Shown here: piece after piece, positions 62,628 through 64,000 of the stretch
How the letters are laid out: every line of letters begins with the position of its first letter
How positions within the stretch are numbered: the first letter of the stretch is position 1
DNA from: Amycolatopsis viridis
GTDB taxonomy: Bacteria; Actinomycetota; Actinomycetes; Mycobacteriales; Pseudonocardiaceae
Length of the DNA stretch: 64,000 bases
NCBI RefSeq assembly: GCF_011758765.1
Contig: NZ_JAANOU010000001.1
Coordinates: forward strand, 434,001 to 498,000
Direction of reading: 5' to 3'
Made by a program: the position numbers and the translations under genes
The notes under the pieces: generated by a model
Databases searched by the model: none
Seen by the model: only the letters and a program-made list of their open reading frames with translations
Told to the model about the DNA's origin: nothing

Positions 62628-63500
62628 GGCAAGTGCTTGCCGGTACACCTTCCCGGTCAGCTCGGTGATCCGGTCCGCCGAGTCGCGCCAGCCGAGGGTG
62701 GTCGGCTCGGAGGTCAGGACCGCCACGATGCGGCGGTCACCCTCGCCGACCGCGCCCGTGGTGTGCATGACGCGGTTGGTCAGGTCGACATCGCCGCTGG
62801 ATGCGACCGCGGTCGCCGAGCGCACCTCGGGCGAGGCGAGCACGCTGCGCGAGGTGCTGGAAACGCATTCCTCGCCCGGTGCCGGCGCCGCGCCGTAACC
62901 GGACCAGCCCTGCTTCACGCCCTGCGGCTTCGGCAGGGCGCTCGGGATGCCGAAGGACTGGTCGAACCCGTCGGCGCCGCACCGCGTCGAGGCGTGCAGG
63001 TTGTCCATGATGAAGTCGCGGACCTTGGGGTGCGCGTCCTCGAGGATGTATTCGTACGTCTTGACCATGTCGGCGGCACTGGTCGCGGTGTACCCCCAGG
63101 TACCGCGCTTCTCCGCGGGCGGCGGAGCTGTGTCGCTGAGACCGATGCGGGCGACCGAGCGTTTGATGATCTCCTCCCAGCCGTCCCGCACCCAGAGCGT
63201 GCTGGCCGCGTCGTCGTTGCTGGAGCGCAGCATCGGCTCGAGCAGGGCCCGGTCGTCGTCCGGGATCTCGTAACCGGGGCCGCGCGCTTCCAGGTAGTCC
63301 AGCGCGATGAGCACCTTCACCAGTGAAGCCGACCGGTACTGCCGGTGGGCGTTGGCACCGTGGGTCTTGCCGGTGGTGCGGTCCAGCACGAGATATCCGG
63401 CGGTCATGCCCTCGGGCAGGTCACTCGTCGCGGCCGTGGCGGCGGTGGTCGGCGCGACGAGCATCGCGACAGCAGCCGCGCATGTGAAAAACTTGCGCAA
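62625..63500 (-). CDS. Secreted class A beta-lactamase-like serine hydrolase
   Basis: I chose TTG 63500, with GGGGA 6 bases before; 291 residues. A Sec signal (RKFFTCAAAVAMLVAPTTAATA) is followed by YRSASLVKVLIALDYL with the S-x-x-K nucleophile, SSNDDAAS (S-x-N) and KQGWSG in place of the K-T-G triad. Spacing fits class A beta-lactamases, but the E166 region is not evident, so a peptidoglycan-related or resistance role is open. The gene ends 2 bp inside the aidB-tetR operator. Confidence 0.82.
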   Translation of the reverse strand: MRKFFTCAAAVAMLVAPTTAATAATSDLPEGMTAGYLVLDRTTGKTHGANAHRQYRSASLVKVLIALDYLEARGPGYEIPDDDRALLEPMLRSSNDDAASTLWVRDGWEEIIKRSVARIGLSDTAPPPAEKRGTWGYTATSAADMVKTYEYILEDAHPKVRDFIMDNLHASTRCGADGFDQSFGIPSALPKPQGVKQGWSGYGAAPAPGEECVSSTSRSVLASPEVRSATAVASSGDVDLTNRVMHTTGAVGEGDRRIVAVLTSEPTTLGWRDSADRITELTGKVYRQALA

Positions 63501-63543
63501 ATCAATCCCCAGTGGTTGGTGACAAATCGGATGCTCTGGGAGC

Positions 63544-64000
63544 TTATCGGGTCTGCCCGTAGCGCCTCGCGATGTCGCCGTACCGGGCGAGCACCGCCGC
63601 GCGCAGCTCCGGATCGCTGCGCGGCACGGGCTCGATGAAGACCTCGGTGACGTCGGAGAACTCGTCGTGCAGCTCGCCAGCCAGACGCACACACGCTCGC
63701 TCGACCTCCGCCGCGCCCAGCGCGTCGTCGAAGTCCACCCGCGCGCACACCAGGACCTGGTCGGTGCCCAGCAGCATCGTCTGCAGGTCAACCACGGCCT
63801 CGATCTCCGGTGCCGCCGCCAGGTGCTCGCGGATACCGCGCACCACCGTGAGATCCGCCTGCCGCCCGATCAGCAGCCGCAGGTTGGTCAGACCGAGGAT
63901 GAACGCCACGACGGCCAGCAGCAGGCCGATCAGGATCGACGCGATCCCGTCGTACAACTCGGAGCCGGTGACGTGGTGCAGGAACAGCCCGGCGAACGCC
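63544..64000 (-). CDS. Cation diffusion facilitator, C-terminal part (partial)
   Basis: The frame runs off the right edge of the window. The visible part has the last membrane helices (LYDGIASILIGLLLAVVAFI) and the cytoplasmic CDF dimer domain: GRQADLTVVRGIREHLAAAP, VDLQTMLLGTDQVLVCARVDF and EVFIEPVP. Such transporters export Zn2+, Fe2+ or Mn2+. Metal-site residues lie outside the window. Confidence 0.88.
   Translation of the reverse strand, partial: AFAGLFLHHVTGSELYDGIASILIGLLLAVVAFILGLTNLRLLIGRQADLTVVRGIREHLAAAPEIEAVVDLQTMLLGTDQVLVCARVDFDDALGAAEVERACVRLAGELHDEFSDVTEVFIEPVPRSDPELRAAVLARYGDIARRYGQTR

Overview
The window is GC-rich chromosomal DNA from an actinobacterium, most likely a member of the Pseudonocardiaceae close to Amycolatopsis. 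This rests on the very high GC content, frequent GTG and TTG starts, many 4-base ATGA/GTGA gene overlaps, HspR-type control of dnaK and clpB, and actinobacterial families such as DUF3040, DUF6328, DUF2784 and the bifunctional-type Dcd. No prophage, plasmid replication gene, transposase or CRISPR array is visible. One tRNA gene, tRNA-Gly(CCC), is present.

Layout. Positions 1-2.8 kb hold the end of an MFS exporter fused to three carboxypeptidase-regulatory-like (CnaB-like) beta domains, then a CarboxypepD_reg-YceI fusion and a DedA protein. Positions 3.8-9.3 kb carry a five-gene sugar ABC transporter/kinase operon, every junction an ATGA overlap, divergent from a LacI regulator with a perfect 24-bp palindrome between them. 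Positions 9.5-16.5 kb hold housekeeping and orphan genes (GH76, TrmH-type methyltransferase, pyrE, WYL regulator, DinB, SDR). Positions 16.6-19.2 kb encode ClpB. Positions 20.1-23.0 kb hold a second MFS-CarboxypepD_reg fusion with its MarR regulator and a perfect inverted-repeat operator. Positions 23.3-27.0 kb carry a flavohemoglobin, a dienelactone hydrolase, a TetR gene, a frameshifted FAD-monooxygenase remnant and a methyltransferase.

The hspR-dnaJ-grpE-dnaK operon lies at 27.0-31.2 kb with two HspR (HAIR-like) sites before dnaK; a third lies before clpB, so the window contains an HspR regulon and its regulator. A DUF4097 protein, a PEBP-like protein, a TetR/SMR efflux pair and a large membrane Fe-S reductase follow, up to 37.1 kb. 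At 37.8-38.5 kb sits the most unusual object: a small MerR-like winged-helix gene followed by a 19-unit direct-repeat array with a 21-bp period. Two MFS transporters follow.

Positions 41.5-49.1 kb are rich in exported or membrane proteins: DUF305, DUF6153, a 49-residue proline-rich miniprotein, a PASTA protein, a secreted SBP56-like beta-propeller, a large membrane protein, two small secreted proteins and a YeeE/YedE sulfur importer. Positions 49.2-57.1 kb hold a CrcB pair (fluoride exporter) preceded by a 39-residue acidic protein, a Cu/Zn-SOD-like protein, a LacI gene, a Dus enzyme, a membrane-anchored NUDIX-like protein and a nucleotidyltransferase remnant. After the tRNA come an MpaB-family oxygenase, dcd, a nucleotidyltransferase, aidB with a TetR regulator and perfect operator, a class-A-beta-lactamase-like serine hydrolase and the start-truncated end of a CDF cation transporter.
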